Of a stretch of 64,000 nucleotides of DNA, positions 52,435 through 62,218 are shown in pieces. A program made the position numbers and the translations under genes. This DNA comes from Georgenia sp. EYE_87. Its GTDB lineage: Bacteria; Actinomycetota; Actinomycetes; Actinomycetales; Actinomycetaceae. The stretch lies in assembly GCF_023148685.1 (NCBI RefSeq), contig NZ_JAHXNL010000002.1:434001-498000 (forward strand), in the 5' to 3' direction. How positions within the stretch are numbered: position 1 is the first letter of the stretch; each line of letters opens with the position of its first letter. Under the pieces are notes generated by a model. It made no database searches, had not been told where the DNA came from, and worked only from the letters and a program-made list of their open reading frames with translations.

Positions 52435-53958
52435 GTGAGCACCACTTCCGGACCCGTCCCGCCCCCCTCCGTCGAGCAGCCCGGTGCCGCCCACACCGAG
52501 CACGACCACCGCCGTGACCACGGCGCCGGCGCCTCGCCGGTGCGCGAGGGGTCGCGGGTGGTCATCATCGGCGGCGGCCCCGGCGGCTACGAGGCGGCCC
52601 TCGTGGCCAGCCAGCTCGGCGCGACCGTCCAGGTGGTCGAGCGGCAGGGCATGGGCGGCTCCGCCGTGCTCACCGACGTCGTCCCCTCCAAGACCCTCAT
52701 CGCCACGGCGGAGTGGCTCACCGTCACCGAGCAGGCCGGGGAGCTCGGCATCGGCGCCGACGGCGGGCCCGACGGCGATCCCGGGGCCCTGCGCGCGGAC
52801 ATGGACGTCGTCGACCAGCGCGTGATGCGCCTCGCGAAGAAGCAGTCCAAGGACATCCGGGCCCGCCTCGAGAAGGAGGGGATCGAGATCGTCTCCGGCA
52901 CCGGGCGGGTGGGGCCGACGATCAGCGCGGAGGGCACCCGCCTGGTCCACGTGGAGCTGACCGACGGCGGCGAGCGCGAGCTGGTGGCCGAGATCATCCT
53001 CGTCGCCACCGGCGCCACCCCGCGGGTGCTGCCGACCGCCCAGCCCGACGGCGAGCGCATCCTCACCTGGGCACAGATGTACAACCTGACCGAGATCCCC
53101 GAGCACCTCGTGGTGGTCGGCTCCGGCGTCACCGGGGCCGAGTTCGCCGGCGCCTACAACGCGCTCGGCGCGACGGTCACGCTCGTCTCCTCCCGCGACC
53201 GGGTGCTCCCGGGCGAGGACGAGAACGCCGCCGAGCTCATCGAGGGCGTCTTCCGCCGCCGGGGCATGACGGTGCTGTCCCGCTCGCGCGCCGCGGCGGT
53301 GCGCCGCACCGGTGACGGCGTGGAGGTCGAGCTCGCCGACGGCCGGGTCGTCGAGGCGTCCCACTGCCTGGTCGCCGTCGGGGGCGTGCCGGCCACCGCA
53401 GGTCTCGGCCTGGAGGAGGCGGGCGTGGAGCTCGCCGAGACCGGGCACATCAAGGTGGACCGGGTCTCGCGCACCCGGGCCTTCCGCATCTACGCCGCCG
53501 GCGACTGCACCGGCGTGCTGCCGCTGGCCTCCGTGGCCGCCATGCAGGGCCGCATCGCGATGTGGCACGCCCTCGGCGACGCAGTCGCGCCGTTGGACCT
53601 GAGCACCGTCGCCGCGAACATCTTCACCGCGCCCGAGATCGCCACCATCGGCGTGACGCAGAAGCAGATCGAGTCCGGCGAGGTCGACGGCGCCATCACC
53701 CGCCTGCCCGTCGCGCGCAACCCGCGGGCCAAGATGCTCGGCATCAAGGAGGGCTTCATCAAGCTCTTCTCCGAGCGTTCGTCGGGCGTGGTGATCGGCG
53801 GCGTGATCGTGGCCCCGCGCGCGAGCGAGCTGATCTACCCGATCACCATCGCCGTCTCGCACCGGCTCACCGTGGACCAGCTGGCCAACGTCTTCACCAT
53901 CTACCCCTCGCTCACCGGGTCCATCTCGGAGGCGGCCAGGACGCTGCACCTGGCCTGA
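52435..53958 (+). CDS. NAD(P)H-quinone reductase of the LpdA flavoprotein disulfide reductase family
   Basis: A 507-residue homologue of dihydrolipoamide dehydrogenase with FAD-binding GGGPGGYEAAL near residue 46, NAD-binding VVGSGVTGAEFAGAY near 223, FAD-closing YAAGDCTG near 356 and a C-terminal dimerisation domain (YPSLTGSISEAARTLHL). The redox CxxxxC after the first motif is missing: the sequence is MGGSAVLTDVVPSKTL. That is the pattern of mycobacterial LpdA (Rv3303c), which reduces quinones instead of lipoamide. The Asp/Pro/His-rich N-terminus is not conserved. It is divergent from the phosphorylase gene. Confidence 0.9.
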   Translation: MSTTSGPVPPPSVEQPGAAHTEHDHRRDHGAGASPVREGSRVVIIGGGPGGYEAALVASQLGATVQVVERQGMGGSAVLTDVVPSKTLIATAEWLTVTEQAGELGIGADGGPDGDPGALRADMDVVDQRVMRLAKKQSKDIRARLEKEGIEIVSGTGRVGPTISAEGTRLVHVELTDGGERELVAEIILVATGATPRVLPTAQPDGERILTWAQMYNLTEIPEHLVVVGSGVTGAEFAGAYNALGATVTLVSSRDRVLPGEDENAAELIEGVFRRRGMTVLSRSRAAAVRRTGDGVEVELADGRVVEASHCLVAVGGVPATAGLGLEEAGVELAETGHIKVDRVSRTRAFRIYAAGDCTGVLPLASVAAMQGRIAMWHALGDAVAPLDLSTVAANIFTAPEIATIGVTQKQIESGEVDGAITRLPVARNPRAKMLGIKEGFIKLFSERSSGVVIGGVIVAPRASELIYPITIAVSHRLTVDQLANVFTIYPSLTGSISEAARTLHLA

Positions 53959-54032
53959 CGAGGCGGGCGCCGCGCGGGCACCGGGACACGGCGGGGCGCC
54001 ACCCGGCCGAGGAGGCGGGGGAGGCCTGGCCG

Positions 54033-54038
54033 TAGGGT
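54033..54038 (+). promoter_or_regulatory. -10 element of a leaderless dapE promoter
   Basis: TAGGGT lies 6 nt before ATG 54045 with no Shine-Dalgarno. Confidence 0.5.
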
Positions 54039-54044
54039 CTTCTC

Positions 54045-55151
54045 ATGGCCGCCCCGACCTCCGCACCCGCCCTGCCCGACCTCACCGGCGACGTCGCCGC
54101 CCTCACCGCGGCGGTCTGCGACATCCCGTCGGTCTCGGGGGACGAGCGCGCCCTCGCCGACGCCATCGAGGCGGCGCTTCGGGCGCACCCGCACCTGGAG
54201 GTCCTGCGCGACGGCGACGCCGTCGTCGCCCGCACGCGCCTGGGCCGCGAGCGACGGGTCGTCGTCGCCGGTCACATCGACACCGTCCCGATCGCGTCGA
54301 ACCTGCCCACCCGGCTCGTCAGGGCCGAGGGCGGCGCCGAGGAGCTGTGGGGCCGCGGCACCGTCGACATGAAGGGCGGCGTGGCCGTTGCGCTCCACCT
54401 CGCGGCGGTGCTGCGGGAGCCGCGCTGGGACGTGACCTGGGTCTTCTACGACCACGAGGAGGTGGCCTCCGCCCTCAACGGGCTCGGCAGGCTGGTGCGC
54501 AACCACCCGGACTGGCTCGAGGGCGACCTCGCTGTGCTCGGCGAGCCCACCGCCGGCGGCATCGAGGGCGGCTGCAACGGCACGCTGCGCGCCGAGATCC
54601 GCACCACCGGACGCACCGCCCACTCGGCGCGCGGCTGGCGCGGGGTCAACGCCATCCACGCGGCCGGCGAGATCCTGGACCGGCTGAACGCCTACCGGGC
54701 GCGCGACGTCGACGTCGACGGGCTCGTCTTCCGGGAGGGCCTCAACGCCGTCGGCATCACGGGGGGGATCGCCGCCAACATGATCCCCGACTCGTGCGTG
54801 GTCACGGTCAACTACCGCTTCGCGCCGTCGCTCGACCCGGCCGGGGCCGAGGCGCACGTCCGGCAGGTCTTCGAGGGCTACGACGTCACCGTCACCGACC
54901 TCGCCGGCGGCGCCCGCCCCGGCCTGGACGACCCGCTCGTCCAGGGGTTCGTCGAGGCGGTCACCGCGGTGACCGGCGGCGCGCCGGGCCCGAAGTACGG
55001 CTGGACCGACGTCGCCCGGTTCGCCGAGCTCGGCATCCCGGCCGTCAACTTCGGCCCCGGGGACCCGATGCTCGCCCACGCCGACGACGAGCGGTGCGAC
55101 GTCGAGCAGGTCCGCACGTGCGCCAGGGCACTGCAGGCCTGGCTGGCGTAG
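54045..55151 (+). CDS. dapE: succinyl-diaminopimelate desuccinylase
   Basis: A 368-residue M20 metalloenzyme of the actinobacterial DapE clade, releasing LL-diaminopimelate for lysine and peptidoglycan synthesis. Signatures are [16 protein letters not shown], the metal site [28 protein letters not shown], the catalytic Glu pair in FYDHEEV and AVLGEPT, and a dimerisation domain with [18 protein letters not shown] 54045 follows a -10 hexamer by 6 nt. The LOG-family gene starts 15 bp after its stop, so both probably share the transcript. Confidence 0.92.
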   Translation: MAAPTSAPALPDLTGDVAALTAAVCDIPSVSGDERALADAIEAALRAHPHLEVLRDGDAVVARTRLGRERRVVVAGHIDTVPIASNLPTRLVRAEGGAEELWGRGTVDMKGGVAVALHLAAVLREPRWDVTWVFYDHEEVASALNGLGRLVRNHPDWLEGDLAVLGEPTAGGIEGGCNGTLRAEIRTTGRTAHSARGWRGVNAIHAAGEILDRLNAYRARDVDVDGLVFREGLNAVGITGGIAANMIPDSCVVTVNYRFAPSLDPAGAEAHVRQVFEGYDVTVTDLAGGARPGLDDPLVQGFVEAVTAVTGGAPGPKYGWTDVARFAELGIPAVNFGPGDPMLAHADDERCDVEQVRTCARALQAWLA

Positions 55152-55166
55152 AGGAGAATGGACTTC

Positions 55167-55988
55167 ATGACACGCGAGGTCCGCAACAACCATGCCCACG
55201 ACAGCTCCCGGAGCTATCGACGGGGCCCCGTCCTGCTGCGTCGGGACCTGATCCCCCAGGAGACGACCGACGCCCGGCTGCTGGCGCCCGAGCAGGACAT
55301 CAGCTGGCTCCACCAGGACCCGTGGCGGGTGATGCGGATCCAGTCCGAGTTCGTCGAGGGTTTCGGTGCGCTCGCCGAGCTCGGGCCCGCGATCTCGGTC
55401 TTCGGCTCGGCGCGGGTGCGCCCGGGTGAGCCCGAGTACGAGCTGGCCGAGGACGTCGGGCGGCTCTTGGTCGAGGCGGGGTTCGCCGTGGTCACCGGCG
55501 GTGGCCCCGGCGTGATGGAGGCGGCGAACAAGGGCGCGTGCGAGGCCGACGGCGTCTCCGTGGGCCTGGGCATCGAGCTGCCGTTCGAGCAGGGCATGAA
55601 CCAGTGGGTCGACCTGGGCGTGAACTTCCGCTACTTCTTCGCCCGCAAGACGATGTTCGTGAAGTACTCGCAGGGTTTTGTGGTGCTGCCCGGCGGTTTC
55701 GGCACCATGGACGAGCTCTTCGAGGCGCTCACCCTGGTCCAGACGCAGAAGGTCTCCTCGTTCCCGATCGTGCTGGTCGGGTCCTCCTACTGGGGAGGGC
55801 TGATCGACTGGCTGCGGGACTCGATGCTCGCCCGTGGCACCATCAGCGCCGCCGACCTCGAGCTCGTGCCCGTCGTGGACACCGCCGAGGAGGCCGTCGA
55901 CGGGGTCCTGACCGGCATGGCGCAGCTCGCCAAGGAGGCAGAAGCGCAGGCCGCAGCCGCGGAAGAGGCGGGCGGAGCGGCCGAGTGA
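55167..55988 (+). CDS. LOG family protein (cytokinin riboside 5'-monophosphate phosphoribohydrolase type)
   Basis: A 273-residue TIGR00730/LOG protein, a nucleoside monophosphate phosphoribohydrolase fold. Signatures are ISVFGSARVRPGEPEY, VVTGGGPGVMEAANKGA and the family hallmark VVLPGGFGTMDELFEALT. An N-terminal extension of about 70 residues and an Ala/Glu-rich tail flank the domain. ATG 55167 is preferred to 55158 because GAGGAG (55151-55156) is 10 nt away from it but only 1 nt from the earlier codon. The substrate is not decided by sequence. Confidence 0.9.
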   Translation: MTREVRNNHAHDSSRSYRRGPVLLRRDLIPQETTDARLLAPEQDISWLHQDPWRVMRIQSEFVEGFGALAELGPAISVFGSARVRPGEPEYELAEDVGRLLVEAGFAVVTGGGPGVMEAANKGACEADGVSVGLGIELPFEQGMNQWVDLGVNFRYFFARKTMFVKYSQGFVVLPGGFGTMDELFEALTLVQTQKVSSFPIVLVGSSYWGGLIDWLRDSMLARGTISAADLELVPVVDTAEEAVDGVLTGMAQLAKEAEAQAAAAEEAGGAAE

Positions 55989-56079
55989 TCTAAACTGGAC
56001 GCAGTGATCACCCTGCCGGTTCGGCGGGGTCCGCCCTGTGCGGGGTGGTCGAGGATCCAGGGAGAAGAGGGGACACCAC

Positions 56080-56247
56080 ATGGCCGCGATGAAGCCGAGG
56101 ACCGGAGACGGACCGCTCGAGGTGACCAAGGAGGGCCGTGGCATCGTCATGCGCGTCCCGCTCGAGGGAGGCGGCCGACTCGTCGTCGAGCTCACCCCGG
56201 CCGAGGCCGGCGAGCTGAGCGAGGCGCTCGGCGCCGTCGCCGTCTGA
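56080..56247 (+). CDS. DUF3117 family protein
   Basis: A 55-residue protein beginning MAAMKPRTGDGPLEVTKEGRG and continuing IVMRVPLEGGGRLVVELTP; this near-invariant sequence identifies actinobacterial DUF3117. Function is unknown. It is likely cytoplasmic, with alternating strand-like segments and no membrane region. ATG 56080 follows an AG-rich Shine-Dalgarno (GAAGAGGGG). It lies between the LOG gene and a terminator. Confidence 0.93.
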   Translation: MAAMKPRTGDGPLEVTKEGRGIVMRVPLEGGGRLVVELTPAEAGELSEALGAVAV

Positions 56248-56264
56248 GGACCCGCACCACCGTA

Positions 56265-56307
56265 CCGACCTCCGGCCGGCCAGCGACGCTGGCCGGCCGA
56301 AGTCGGT
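56265..56307. terminator. hairpin terminator after the DUF3117 gene
   Basis: GGCCGGCCAGC (56274-56284) pairs with GCTGGCCGGCC (56288-56298) around a 3-nt loop, extended by CCGAC/GTCGG outer arms. It begins 18 bp after the stop. Confidence 0.7.
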
Positions 56308-56337
56308 CCTCCCCCCCTTCTCACACGGAGCCCGATC

Positions 56338-57963
56338 GTGCCCTCGCTGCCGGAGTCCGCACCGCCGGAGGTCGTCCTGCCGGAGATCGTCCTGCCCGAG
56401 ATCGTCATCCTCGACGAACGTCCGACGCACCCGCGCGACGGCGGCCGGTGGGCGGACCCGGTGCCGGACGCGCTGGCGGTCCCCGTGGCACCGCCCGTTC
56501 CGGGCGAGGAGGACCTTCAGCCCCGAGGCGGGGCCGCCGACGTGGCCGCGCTCTACGGCATCGACCTGCTCGCCGAGGCCGAGCGGGCCGAGCTGAGCGG
56601 GCGGGCGGGCTCCACCGCTCTCGTCCGGCTCCCGCGGGTCCTGCCCGGCGTGGTCGACCTGCCCTGGAAGGGGCTGCCGGGCACGATCGTGCTGGTCGGC
56701 GTCGGGAGCGGCTCGGCCGACGACGTGCGCCGCGCCGGCCTCGCCCTGGGCCGCGCCACGGCGGGCCTGGGCACCGTGGCCCTCAGCGCGGGCGAGGACC
56801 TGACGTCCGCGACGCTGCGCGCCCTCGCGGAGGGCTTCCTCCTCTCCGCCTTCCGGATGCCCCGCACCGGTCGCACTCCCGCTCCTGGCCGCCCCGCCGC
56901 CGATCGCCTCGTGCTGCTGGGCCGCGCCGGGACGACGGCGGAGGCCGGGGCGGTGCTCGCCCGCGCCCGGGCCGGCGCGCGCGCCACCTGGCTGACCCGC
57001 CTCCTCGCCGCGACGCCGTCGAGCACGAAGAACCCCGTCTGGCTGGCGGAGGTGATCGGCGGGCTCGTCCGCGACGCGCCGGCCGACGGCGGGACCCTCA
57101 CCGCGCAGGTGCACGACGAGACGTGGTTGCGGCGCCAGGGGATGGAGGCCCTGCTCGCCGTCGGCGGCGGGTCCCGCACACCCCCGCGCCTGGTGGTGGT
57201 GACCTGGGCCCCGCGCCGCGCCGGCGGGCACGTGGCGCTCGTGGGCAAGGGCATCACCTTCGACACCGGCGGCATCTCCCTCAAGCCGCGCGAGGCCATG
57301 GTGCCGATGAAGACGGACATGGCCGGCGCGGCCGCCGTCCTCGCCGCGACGCTCGGGGCCGCGGAGCTCGGGCTCCCGGTGCGCGTCACGGCGGTGCTCC
57401 CGCTCGCCGAGAACGCCATGGGCGGTCGTTCGTACCGGCCCGGGGACGTGGTGCGCACGTTCGACGGCACCACGGTCGAGGTCTCCAACACCGACGCCGA
57501 GGGGCGGATGGTCCTGGCGGACGCGCTCGGGTGGGCGGTCGCCACGCGGGGGGCCGACGCCGTGGTCGACCTCGCCACGCTCACCGGCGCCGCCGCGCGC
57601 GGGCTCGGGCTCGGCCATGCCGCGCTCTTCTCCGGGGCCGACGACCTCGCCGCCGAGCTGCTCGCCGCCGGGGAGGCGGCGGGTGAGCGGGCCTGGCGGA
57701 TGCCGCTGGTGGAGGACTACCGCGCGGCGCTCGACTCCGCCGTAGCCGACGTCGCGCACACCGCGACGGATCCCCACGTCGGCGGCGGGTCCGTCGTCGC
57801 CGCGCTGTTCCTGCAGCGCTTCGCGGGCGACGCCCGGTGGGCCCACCTCGACATCGCGGGTCCGGCCCGTAACGGCAAGGGTGCGCACGAGCTGCCCAAG
57901 GACGCGCCGACCGGGCACGGCGCCCGGCTGCTCCTGCGCTGGCTGGAGGAGCTGGCGGGCTGA
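56338..57963 (+). CDS. pepA: leucyl aminopeptidase (M17 family)
   Basis: A 541-residue M17 metallopeptidase removing N-terminal residues from peptides. The catalytic C-terminal domain (about 235-541) has VGKGITFDTGGISLKPREAM with the active Lys and metal Asp, MKTDMAGAAAVL, and the signature NTDAEGRMVLADAL near residues 381-394. The N-terminal domain is divergent and opens with Pro/Glu/Val repeats (PEVVLPEIVLPEIVIL). GTG 56338 is the first start after the terminator; no good Shine-Dalgarno is present, so the exact start is uncertain. It converges with the O-methyltransferase gene. Confidence 0.93.
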   Translation: MPSLPESAPPEVVLPEIVLPEIVILDERPTHPRDGGRWADPVPDALAVPVAPPVPGEEDLQPRGGAADVAALYGIDLLAEAERAELSGRAGSTALVRLPRVLPGVVDLPWKGLPGTIVLVGVGSGSADDVRRAGLALGRATAGLGTVALSAGEDLTSATLRALAEGFLLSAFRMPRTGRTPAPGRPAADRLVLLGRAGTTAEAGAVLARARAGARATWLTRLLAATPSSTKNPVWLAEVIGGLVRDAPADGGTLTAQVHDETWLRRQGMEALLAVGGGSRTPPRLVVVTWAPRRAGGHVALVGKGITFDTGGISLKPREAMVPMKTDMAGAAAVLAATLGAAELGLPVRVTAVLPLAENAMGGRSYRPGDVVRTFDGTTVEVSNTDAEGRMVLADALGWAVATRGADAVVDLATLTGAAARGLGLGHAALFSGADDLAAELLAAGEAAGERAWRMPLVEDYRAALDSAVADVAHTATDPHVGGGSVVAALFLQRFAGDARWAHLDIAGPARNGKGAHELPKDAPTGHGARLLLRWLEELAG

Positions 57964-57985
57964 CCCGGGCGAGCGCTCCCGCGGC

Positions 57986-58663
57986 TCAGCGCCGGACGGC
58001 GACCAGCAGCCCGTCCCCGCTCGGCAGCAGCGCGCTGACGAGGCGGTCGTCGTCGCGCACCTGCTTGCCGAGCTCGCGGACCGCGACGGTGACCTCGTCG
58101 CGCCGTGCGGGGTCGGCGACGCGGTCGTGCCACAGGGCGGCGTTGACGGCGAGCACCCCGCCGGGGCGGAGGAGCCGGACGGCCTGGGCGACGTCGTCGG
58201 CCGCCTCGGTGGGGTCGCCGTCGACGACCACCATGTCGTAGACCCCGTCCGCCAGGCGCGGCAGGACGTCCAGCGCCCGGCCGCCGATGAGCCGGGTGCG
58301 CGCCGGGCGCAGGCCGGCGCCCGCGAAGCTCTCCCGGGCGGCGCGCTGGTGCTCCGGCTCGACGTCGATGGTGGTGAGCACGCCGTCGGGGGCCATGCCC
58401 GCGACGAGCCAGAGCCCCGAGACGCCGGTGCCCGTCCCCACCTCCGCGACGGCGCGCGCCTGGCAGGCGGCGGCGAGGAACCGCAGGGCGGCGCCGGTGC
58501 CGGGGGTGACCGGCTGGACGCCGAGCTCCTCGGCGCGCATCCGCGCCTCGACGACGGCGTCGTCCTCGGTGACGAACTCTTCGGTGTAGGCCCAGGACAG
58601 GGCCTTGTCGGCGGTGATGATGGGCCTCCCGGACTGGTCGGCGGCGACTGCCGCAGCCGCCAT
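57986..58663 (-). CDS. O-methyltransferase (SAM-dependent, class I)
   Basis: A 225-residue methyltransferase of the Methyltransf_3 / caffeoyl-CoA OMT-like family. The SAM-binding motif I reads [16 protein letters not shown] near residues 72-87, then [17 protein letters not shown] and the metal/acceptor region [17 protein letters not shown] near 145. The acceptor is unknown; homologues beside sigE occur in mycobacteria. ATG 58663 is the only start before the conserved region. It is divergent from sigE with about 60-85 bp between starts. Confidence 0.92.
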   Translation of the reverse strand: MAAAAVAADQSGRPIITADKALSWAYTEEFVTEDDAVVEARMRAEELGVQPVTPGTGAALRFLAAACQARAVAEVGTGTGVSGLWLVAGMAPDGVLTTIDVEPEHQRAARESFAGAGLRPARTRLIGGRALDVLPRLADGVYDMVVVDGDPTEAADDVAQAVRLLRPGGVLAVNAALWHDRVADPARRDEVTVAVRELGKQVRDDDRLVSALLPSGDGLLVAVRR

Positions 58664-58748
58664 GCTACCGGTGGGTCCCCAGCTCCCAGGTACCCCTCAG
58701 GTTCGCTCCGTACCATGGCGAGGACCGATGACGGAACGAGGACGCCCG

Positions 58749-59444
58749 ATGCTTCACGCCAACCGCCCCACCGACGACGACCGCGGCGCCCCCGGTGCCG
58801 ACGGCGGGGCGTTCTCCGGTGACGACGGTGCGGCCCCGGTCGCCGCGGCCGACGGCGGAGCGCACCCGGGCAACGGCGGGGAGCCGCCCGTCTGGTCCCC
58901 GCCCTCGTGGGAGCAGATCGTCGTGGAGCACTCGCCCCGGGTGTACCGCCTCGCCTACCGTCTGACCGGGAACAAGGCCGACGCCGAGGACCTCACGCAG
59001 GAGACCTTCGTGCGCGTGTTCCGCTCGCTCCACAAGTACGAGCCGGGCAACTTCGAGGGCTGGCTCCACCGCATCACCACCAACCTCTTTCTCGACCAGG
59101 CGAGGCGGCGCACCCGGGTGCGCATGGACCCCATCGGGGAGGCGACCGAGCGGCTGCCCGCGGCGCACGACTCCGGGGAGCCGGAGCGCGGGTTCGAGCA
59201 CGCCCATCTCGACCTCGACGTCCAGGCCGCCCTCGACGCCCTGCCGCCGAAGTATCGTGCTGCCGTGGTGCTGTGCGACATCGAGGGACTCTCCTACGAG
59301 GAGATCGCGGCGACCCTGGGCATCAAGATGGGCACCGTGCGCTCGCGGATCCACCGTGCGCGGGCGATGCTGCGCGACCAGCTCGCCCACCGTCGCCCGG
59401 CCACCGCCGCGAACCCGGTGCACGCCGCGCAGGGGGTCGGATGA
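58749..59444 (+). CDS. sigE: extracytoplasmic-function RNA polymerase sigma factor SigE
   Basis: A 231-residue ECF sigma factor of the envelope-stress SigE type. After a disordered Asp/Gly-rich N-terminus (1-55), region 2 spans about 62-130 ([29 protein letters not shown]). Region 4 spans about 155-215 ([42 protein letters not shown]). ATG 58749 has GAGGA 6 nt upstream; ATG 58728 is possible. Its stop overlaps the anti-sigma gene (ATGA). Context with the zinc anti-sigma factor and HtrA matches the mycobacterial sigE locus. Confidence 0.93.
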   Translation: MLHANRPTDDDRGAPGADGGAFSGDDGAAPVAAADGGAHPGNGGEPPVWSPPSWEQIVVEHSPRVYRLAYRLTGNKADAEDLTQETFVRVFRSLHKYEPGNFEGWLHRITTNLFLDQARRRTRVRMDPIGEATERLPAAHDSGEPERGFEHAHLDLDVQAALDALPPKYRAAVVLCDIEGLSYEEIAATLGIKMGTVRSRIHRARAMLRDQLAHRRPATAANPVHAAQGVG

Positions 59445-60364
59445 GCCACCTGCGCGACGACGTCAGCGCCCTGGTCGACGGCCAGCTCCCGCCCGAGCGG
59501 GCCGAGGCCGCGATGGTGCACCTGGTCACCTGCGACTACTGCGCCGGCCTGGTGGCGGTGGAGCGGGCGTCGCGCCGCCACCTGGCGCAGGCCAGGGACG
59601 TGCGTCCGAGCGAGGACCTCACCGCTCGCCTGATGCAGCTCGGCCAGTCCCCGGTGCCCCCGGCACCGCAGGGTGCCAGGGCCCTGGTCGGGCGGGCCTG
59701 GGAGCCGCTCGCCCACGGTCGCGGGCGCCGGCGTGCGGTCGTGCGTGGCTCCGCCGTCCTGGTCGGGGCCGCGGGGGTGCTGGGCGCCCTGGTCGTCGTC
59801 GGCACCCTCAACCAGCGCACCGGGGACCCGGCGGCGATGCTCGCCGAGGTCGCCGGACCCGCGCACGAGCCGGTCCAGCTCATGGTCACCGCGGACACGA
59901 TCCGCCTGGCGGAGGCACCGAGCGCGACGGAGGAGGCGCTGGTCTGGCTGCGTGAGAACGGCTGGGCCGCGCCTGGCGCGCTGCCGGCCGACGTGGACGT
60001 CCAGCACGTCGGCACCACCGGTGGGACGGGGGAGCAGGTCCTCACCGTCGAGATCGTCCGGGACGGCCACCACGCGACCGTGGTGGAGAAGCGCGGGGTG
60101 CTCGAGCCGGCGACGCTCACGAACCTGCCGGTGGTCGACGTCGGGAACTTCAGCGTGCACGCGCTGCCCGGTCCCGGCACGACGGTCGTTCTCCAGTGCG
60201 AGGGCACCACCGTCCTCGTCACCAGCAGCGACGCGCCCGACCTCGTCCACGAGGTGGCCGGCGCATTCCCGGCGACGCCGCCGGGCTCCGGCGTGGCAGA
60301 CCGGATCGACCACGGCTGGCAGACTTTGGTCGACTGGACCGACCTGCTCGTGCAGACGCGGTGA
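59441..60364 (+). CDS. rseA: zinc-binding anti-sigma factor (RseA-type)
   Basis: A 307-residue single-pass protein. The N-terminal zinc anti-sigma domain has HLVTCDYC (HxxxCxxC) near residues 27-34, preceded by [12 protein letters not shown] membrane helix (about 102-122) follows an Arg-rich stretch ([10 protein letters not shown]), and an extracellular domain of about 185 residues completes it. It should sequester SigE until envelope stress. ATG 59441 overlaps the sigE stop. The extracellular domain is longer than in the mycobacterial RseA, so its signal may differ. Confidence 0.88.
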   Translation: MSHLRDDVSALVDGQLPPERAEAAMVHLVTCDYCAGLVAVERASRRHLAQARDVRPSEDLTARLMQLGQSPVPPAPQGARALVGRAWEPLAHGRGRRRAVVRGSAVLVGAAGVLGALVVVGTLNQRTGDPAAMLAEVAGPAHEPVQLMVTADTIRLAEAPSATEEALVWLRENGWAAPGALPADVDVQHVGTTGGTGEQVLTVEIVRDGHHATVVEKRGVLEPATLTNLPVVDVGNFSVHALPGPGTTVVLQCEGTTVLVTSSDAPDLVHEVAGAFPATPPGSGVADRIDHGWQTLVDWTDLLVQTR

Positions 60365-60396
60365 CGGCCGGCCCGCAAGGCCCGGAAGGAGCGCCC

Positions 60397-62145
60397 ATGA
60401 CCCCCGACGAGCAGTCCGCCGCGCCCGTCGGGCCGGGGCGTGCCGAGGAACCGGCGGACGGGGCGGAGCCCGCCCCGGGGCAGGCACCGCCCGCGAACCC
60501 CGCGCGGACCCGCTACGACTACGCGCCCACCCCCGCTCCGCAGCCCGAGGCCTACCACGCACTGGGCCGGACCACCGGTCCGACGTCGCCGGCGCCGCCT
60601 CCGGCCGGCGTCCCCTCGCGCTCGCGGAGGTCCTTCCGCAGCGCCCGGCGCGGCGACCGACACGGCGAGGGACCGACCGCCACCGCCGTGACTCCGACCG
60701 CGGCCGCCGGCACGCACTCCGCCGCAGGTGGCCAGCCTGCCGCAGGTGGACAGCCCGCCGCGGGCGGGCCCCCGCCGTACTGGGCGCCGGTGGGCGACGG
60801 CGGCGCCACCCGCGCGCTGCCGGTGCGGCAGGCGCCCGGCCAGCCGTGGCCGGGCCAGCCCGCGCAGGTCGGTCAGGCGGTGCCCGGGCAGTCTGCGGCC
60901 GGTCAGGCGGCGGCCGGTCAGGCGGTGCCCGGGTCCGGGTACTACGCTCCGCCCACGCCCGCGGACGGGACCGCCGGCGCGTTCCCGGGCTCCTCGGCCG
61001 GCACGGCCGAGCCCACGCGGCTCGGCGACCTCTTCGGCCATGAGCGCGCCGAGAAGCCCCCGCGCCGGCAGCGTCAGGTCGCGCTCGGGATCGTCGTGCT
61101 GCTCGTGCTCCTGTCGCTCCTCGCCGGGATGCTCATCGGCGGGCTGGGCGCGCGGTCGTTCTTCGCGGTCGGCCAGGGCGGGCAGACCCTCCCGACGGCC
61201 TCCGCCGTCGACCGGGCGCCCGACTCGGTGGCGGGCATCGCCGAGGCGGTGCTGCCCTCCACCGTCTACATCCAGGCCCGCGGGAACGGGCAGGGCAGCT
61301 CCGGCACCGGCCTCGTGCTGCGCGAGGACGGCTACATCGTCACCAACAACCACGTGATCGAGACGGCCGCGGACGGCGGCCGCGTCGTCGTCGGGTTTCC
61401 CGACGGCAGCGAGGACGAGGCGGAGATCGTCGGCCGGACCGCGGACTACGACCTCGCCGTGCTCCGCGTAGACCGGGACGGGCTCGAGCCGCTCGTGCTG
61501 GCCGACTCGGACACCCTCGCGGTGGGGGACACCGTGGTCGCCGTCGGTGCGCCGCTGGGCCTGGAGGGCACCGTGACCTCGGGCATCGTCAGCGCCCTCA
61601 ACCGGCCCGTCACCGCGGGCGGCGGCGGCACGACGACGTTCATCAACGCCATCCAGACGGACGCCGCCATCAATCCGGGGAACTCCGGCGGCCCGCTGGT
61701 GGACGCCAGCGGCCAGGTGGTCGGCATCAACACCGCCATCGCGCAGGCCTCGGGCGCCGCCTCGGCCACCGGCAGCATCGGGCTGGGGTTCGCGATCCCA
61801 GCGAACCAGGTACGGCGCACCACCGAGCAGATCATCGCGACGGGCAGCGCCACCTACCCGGTCATCGGCGTCTCCCTGGACACCCGGTACACGGGCGAGG
61901 GCGTGCAGGTGCTCGAGGACGACGTCGACGACAACCCCGCCGTGGTCCCCGGCGGGCCGGGGGACCTGGCGGGCATCCGCCCGGGTGACGTGATCGTCAG
62001 CATCGACGGGCGACCGGTGACCGACCCGGACGAGCTCATCGTCGCTGTGCGGTCCAAGGCGCCGGGCGACACCGTGGTCCTCGGGGTGCGCCGCGGCAGC
62101 GGCGTCGAGGAGGTCAGCGTGGTTCTGGGGGAGAGCTCGGGCTGA
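60397..62145 (+). CDS. htrA: HtrA/DegP-type serine protease with PDZ domain
   Basis: A 582-residue membrane-anchored S1C protease. The first 220 residues are cytoplasmic and low-complexity with Gly-Gln-Pro-Ala repeats. A membrane helix spans about 227-250. The trypsin-like domain has H319 (VTNNHVI), D352 (ADYDLAVL) and S430 (NPGNSGGPL). A PDZ domain follows at about 485-575 (GIRPGDVIVSIDGRPV). ATG 60397 follows GAAGGAG and lies 32 bp after the anti-sigma stop, so it belongs to the sigE operon and probably handles misfolded envelope proteins. Confidence 0.94.
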   Translation: MTPDEQSAAPVGPGRAEEPADGAEPAPGQAPPANPARTRYDYAPTPAPQPEAYHALGRTTGPTSPAPPPAGVPSRSRRSFRSARRGDRHGEGPTATAVTPTAAAGTHSAAGGQPAAGGQPAAGGPPPYWAPVGDGGATRALPVRQAPGQPWPGQPAQVGQAVPGQSAAGQAAAGQAVPGSGYYAPPTPADGTAGAFPGSSAGTAEPTRLGDLFGHERAEKPPRRQRQVALGIVVLLVLLSLLAGMLIGGLGARSFFAVGQGGQTLPTASAVDRAPDSVAGIAEAVLPSTVYIQARGNGQGSSGTGLVLREDGYIVTNNHVIETAADGGRVVVGFPDGSEDEAEIVGRTADYDLAVLRVDRDGLEPLVLADSDTLAVGDTVVAVGAPLGLEGTVTSGIVSALNRPVTAGGGGTTTFINAIQTDAAINPGNSGGPLVDASGQVVGINTAIAQASGAASATGSIGLGFAIPANQVRRTTEQIIATGSATYPVIGVSLDTRYTGEGVQVLEDDVDDNPAVVPGGPGDLAGIRPGDVIVSIDGRPVTDPDELIVAVRSKAPGDTVVLGVRRGSGVEEVSVVLGESSG

Positions 62146-62206
62146 GCCGCCGGGGCCGTGGGCCGTGGAGGGGTGAACGGCGGCACGGTGGCCGTCCCCG
62201 GCGCCG

Positions 62207-62212
62207 TATCCT
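62207..62212 (+). promoter_or_regulatory. -10 element of a leaderless tatB promoter
   Basis: TATCCT lies 6 nt before GTG 62219 with no Shine-Dalgarno, giving tatB its own transcript separate from htrA. Confidence 0.5.
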
Positions 62213-62218
62213 GAGGCC

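Noticed and set aside
52435-53958. Annotation as dihydrolipoamide dehydrogenase of the pyruvate dehydrogenase complex
   Set aside because: The redox-active cysteine pair is absent, and no acyltransferase or E1 genes are near.
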